A DNA stretch of 8,292 bases from Chlorobiales bacterium (GTDB taxonomy: Bacteria; Bacteroidota; Chlorobiia; Chlorobiales; Chlorobiaceae). The notes beneath the pieces are model-generated. The model saw only the letters and a list, made by a program, of their open reading frames with translations, did no database searches and had not been told where the DNA came from. Below are positions 6,833 through 8,292 of this stretch, piece by piece (positions within the stretch are counted from its first letter, which is position 1; every line of letters begins with the position of its first letter). Location of the stretch: positions 1-8,292 of the forward strand of contig JAKSCY010000132.1 in NCBI GenBank assembly GCA_022360355.1, read 5' to 3'. The position numbers were made by a program, and so were the translations under genes.

Positions 6833-7129
6833 TGTAATACCCTCATTTGTTTATATGGCCCGACTATTCCGCACAAAATCCCCTTTCTCTCCCAGTCTCC
6901 CTGACAATTTCACCTCCCCTACCGAAAAAATCAAGGAAATTCAGCACCAATTACAACACAAGCACATAGTGCACTTGACACATGAAGTTTTGTCCCTTGC
7001 AAAACAGCAGAACTGCCTCATCTTTCAGCAGATCCTTGAGCTAAGATTGAGGGTTGCTGAATTGTTGATCCCGACTCGCCGAAACTGTTGAAAGGAAAAA
7101 ACGAGCGTGCATTTGTCTTGTTATACGTT
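6833..7129. other. Intergenic region, 297 nt, no supported gene
   Basis: Gap between the cupin stop and the SDR start. It holds a 7-bp inverted repeat TTCAGCA/TGCTGAA (7024-7030 / 7055-7061, 24-nt loop), and past the cupin stop a T6 run on the minus strand (complement of 7096-7101) with no good stem before it. A 78-codon + strand frame (6855-7091) fits the gap but has no ribosome-binding site and no recognisable motif. I see no RNA gene. Confidence 0.5.
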
Positions 7130-7486
7130 TCATAGATAATCTTCTCTTGGCGGAGTAAAAAAATCCAGTACCTCTCCCGCGTCAATGATCTCGATGCTAT
7201 GCAGAACATCAGCCGGGATGGAATATGAATCTCCCGGACCAATTTCCCGGCCATATTCAGAAAACCTGATCCTGTATTTTCCATTCAGCACATAGCCACT
7301 TTGCTCATGTGGATGGCTGTGAAACGGAACGTGATCCCCAGGCTTGTACAGCATCTTGGTGACCATGGACTCCGGGCCATGTGAAAGCACTATAAAGTCA
7401 ACGCCAAAGAAACGTTTTCTTTTTCCGTGTTGCGATCTAACGATCATGTCGTTACTCCCTTGTACATTAAAACCTGCATCACTCAT
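7130..7486 (-). CDS. Small single-domain cupin protein
   Basis: 118-residue beta-barrel protein. Cupin motif 1 is G50-x5-H56-x-H58-x3-Q62-x6-G69, and motif 2 is G85-x5-P91-x-D93-x2-H96. The expected metal ligands are therefore His56, His58, Gln62 and His96, with Gln in the usual Glu position, as is common in small 'HSHPHEQ' cupins. These proteins bind Fe, Mn or Zn and act as dioxygenases, isomerases or sugar- or small-ligand-binding proteins, and the sequence alone does not say which. The ATG overlaps the stop of the PhzF-like gene (ATGA, 7486-7483), so the cupin is translated by coupling to it, and a shared pathway is likely. No good separate ribosome-binding site is seen. There is no DNA-binding domain and no signal peptide. 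Confidence 0.9.
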   Translation of the reverse strand: MSDAGFNVQGSNDMIVRSQHGKRKRFFGVDFIVLSHGPESMVTKMLYKPGDHVPFHSHPHEQSGYVLNGKYRIRFSEYGREIGPGDSYSIPADVLHSIEIIDAGEVLDFFTPPREDYL

Positions 7487-8265
7487 ATCATTATTGTTCC
7501 TGACAGATAGATCACCGCTCGACCTCCTATCGAGACCCTGTCACCGTTGTCCGTGCAAAACAACTCACCGCCACGTTTACTCAGTTGAAACGCATGAAAC
7601 TCTTTCTTACCCAGACGCTCCGCCCAATACGGCACAAGCGTGCAGTGCGCCGATCCAGTCACGGAGTCTTCGGGAATCCCCGCACCAGGAGCGAAGAACC
7701 GGGAAACAAAATCGGAGTTCTTTCCGGGAGCGGTGACAATCACCGCGAAGCCGTCAAGCTTCGCGATAGCGTCCAGGTTTGGATTGAGATTCCTGACAAC
7801 GTTCTCATCATCAAATACAACCAGCAGATCGCGCGCAGCAAGAACGTCCAATGGTGGAGCACCAAGCATGGTGTCGAGACCTTCCGGAGTGACACATACT
7901 GCGGGTTTTCGAGATGGGAAGTCGAGAAACAGCAAATCGCCCCGTCTTTCTACTGACAAGCGTCCGCTCTTGCTCATGAATTCTACACGTTCTGAATCAC
8001 TGTCTACGAAGTTGAAAATGACATGACCACTGGCAAGCGTTGCGTGACCGCACAGATCGATCTCCACCTCGGGCGCGAACCAGCGAAGATCATAGTGATC
8101 TTCCCGGCGAACGAGGAATGCCGTTTCGGGAAGATTGTTTTCGGTCGCTATGGACAGCAGTACCTCGTCCTGCAGCCAGTCATCGAGCAAGCAGACCCCT
8201 GCGGGATTACCGGCAAAAACCTCGGAGGTGAATGCATCGATCTGGTAAAATGGAATCTCCATCAT
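7483..8265 (-). CDS. PhzF family isomerase/epimerase-like protein
   Basis: 260-residue two-domain enzyme of the PhzF/YddE superfamily, related in fold to diaminopimelate epimerase. Diagnostic blocks are DAFTSEVFAGNPAGV near the N-terminus, NLPETAF with the catalytic Glu47, WFAPEVEIDLCGHAT with His74, and RFFAPGAGIPEDSVTGSAHC with Asp200. These correspond to the active-site Glu, His and Asp of phenazine enzyme PhzF, so the protein should be catalytically competent, probably as a proton-shifting isomerase on a small acid. No other phenazine gene is present, so phenazine synthesis is not implied. The frame is open to a TTG at 8286, but ATG 8265 (or the next codon, 8262) gives the standard family start MMEIPFYQIDAF and has GAAAG a few bases upstream. 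It is the first gene of a coupled pair with the cupin. The promoter would lie at or beyond the right edge of the window. Confidence 0.92.
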   Translation of the reverse strand: MMEIPFYQIDAFTSEVFAGNPAGVCLLDDWLQDEVLLSIATENNLPETAFLVRREDHYDLRWFAPEVEIDLCGHATLASGHVIFNFVDSDSERVEFMSKSGRLSVERRGDLLFLDFPSRKPAVCVTPEGLDTMLGAPPLDVLAARDLLVVFDDENVVRNLNPNLDAIAKLDGFAVIVTAPGKNSDFVSRFFAPGAGIPEDSVTGSAHCTLVPYWAERLGKKEFHAFQLSKRGGELFCTDNGDRVSIGGRAVIYLSGTIMI

Positions 8266-8292
8266 CTCATCTTTCTTTCGAAGCAATTATTA

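Noticed and set aside
6850..6877. TTTGTG-16-TATAAA promoter-like sequence before the SDR gene
   Set aside because: A start at the usual distance would fall inside the ribosome-binding site at 6840-6844, so it is unlikely to drive this gene.
6855..7091. 78-codon + strand frame filling the gap between the SDR and cupin genes
   Set aside because: No Shine-Dalgarno before the ATG, no recognisable motif, and an unusual Gln/His-rich composition. It cannot be excluded completely without conservation data.
1..8292. CRISPR arrays, tRNA or rRNA genes, transposases
   Set aside because: No regularly spaced repeats, no cloverleaf-like sequence and no transposase or integrase motif were found on either strand.

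Overview
The window looks like a stretch of chromosome from a moderate-GC bacterium with an anaerobic lifestyle. The best guess is a green sulfur bacterium (Chlorobium/Prosthecochloris type). That guess rests on a cytoplasmic sulfhydrogenase-type [NiFe] hydrogenase next to housekeeping genes and on the general look of the proteins. It is inference, because there is no rRNA or chlorosome gene here to prove it.

Layout. On the + strand, 1-1555 holds the end of a hydrogenase operon: the C-terminal third of the iron-sulfur small (delta) subunit, then the complete NiFe large (alpha) subunit, overlapping by 17 nt. The operon ends at a strong hairpin (1557-1592) that it shares with the convergent gene. 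Everything after that is on the minus strand. Read from left to right the genes are: a SlyD-like FKBP prolyl isomerase (1604-2032) with a possible promoter and an 8-codon leader ORF in front of it; a FAD-dependent amine-oxidase/protoporphyrinogen-oxidase-like enzyme (2245-3438); a 280-nt gap with two imperfect copies of a hairpin-forming repeat; a large soluble ComEC-type metallo-beta-lactamase protein (3719-5230); a gamma-carbonic-anhydrase-like hexapeptide protein (5373-5921) just downstream of a short-chain dehydrogenase (5963-6832); and a two-gene operon of a PhzF-family enzyme and a cupin (8265-7130) coupled by an ATGA overlap.

How the genes work together. Only two clusters are clearly functional units: the two hydrogenase subunits, and phzF-like/cupin. 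The SDR and gamma-CA genes are close enough (41 nt) to be cotranscribed. The other genes stand alone with 140-300 nt gaps and look like ordinary accessory or housekeeping genes.

I did not find a convincing new multi-gene system. The points most worth a second look are: the hydrogenase large subunit that ends exactly at the last metal-ligand motif and so has no cleavable tail; the orphan MBL protein with extra N- and C-terminal modules; the leader ORF with a consensus ribosome-binding site before the FKBP gene; and the tandem hairpin repeat at 3509-3569.
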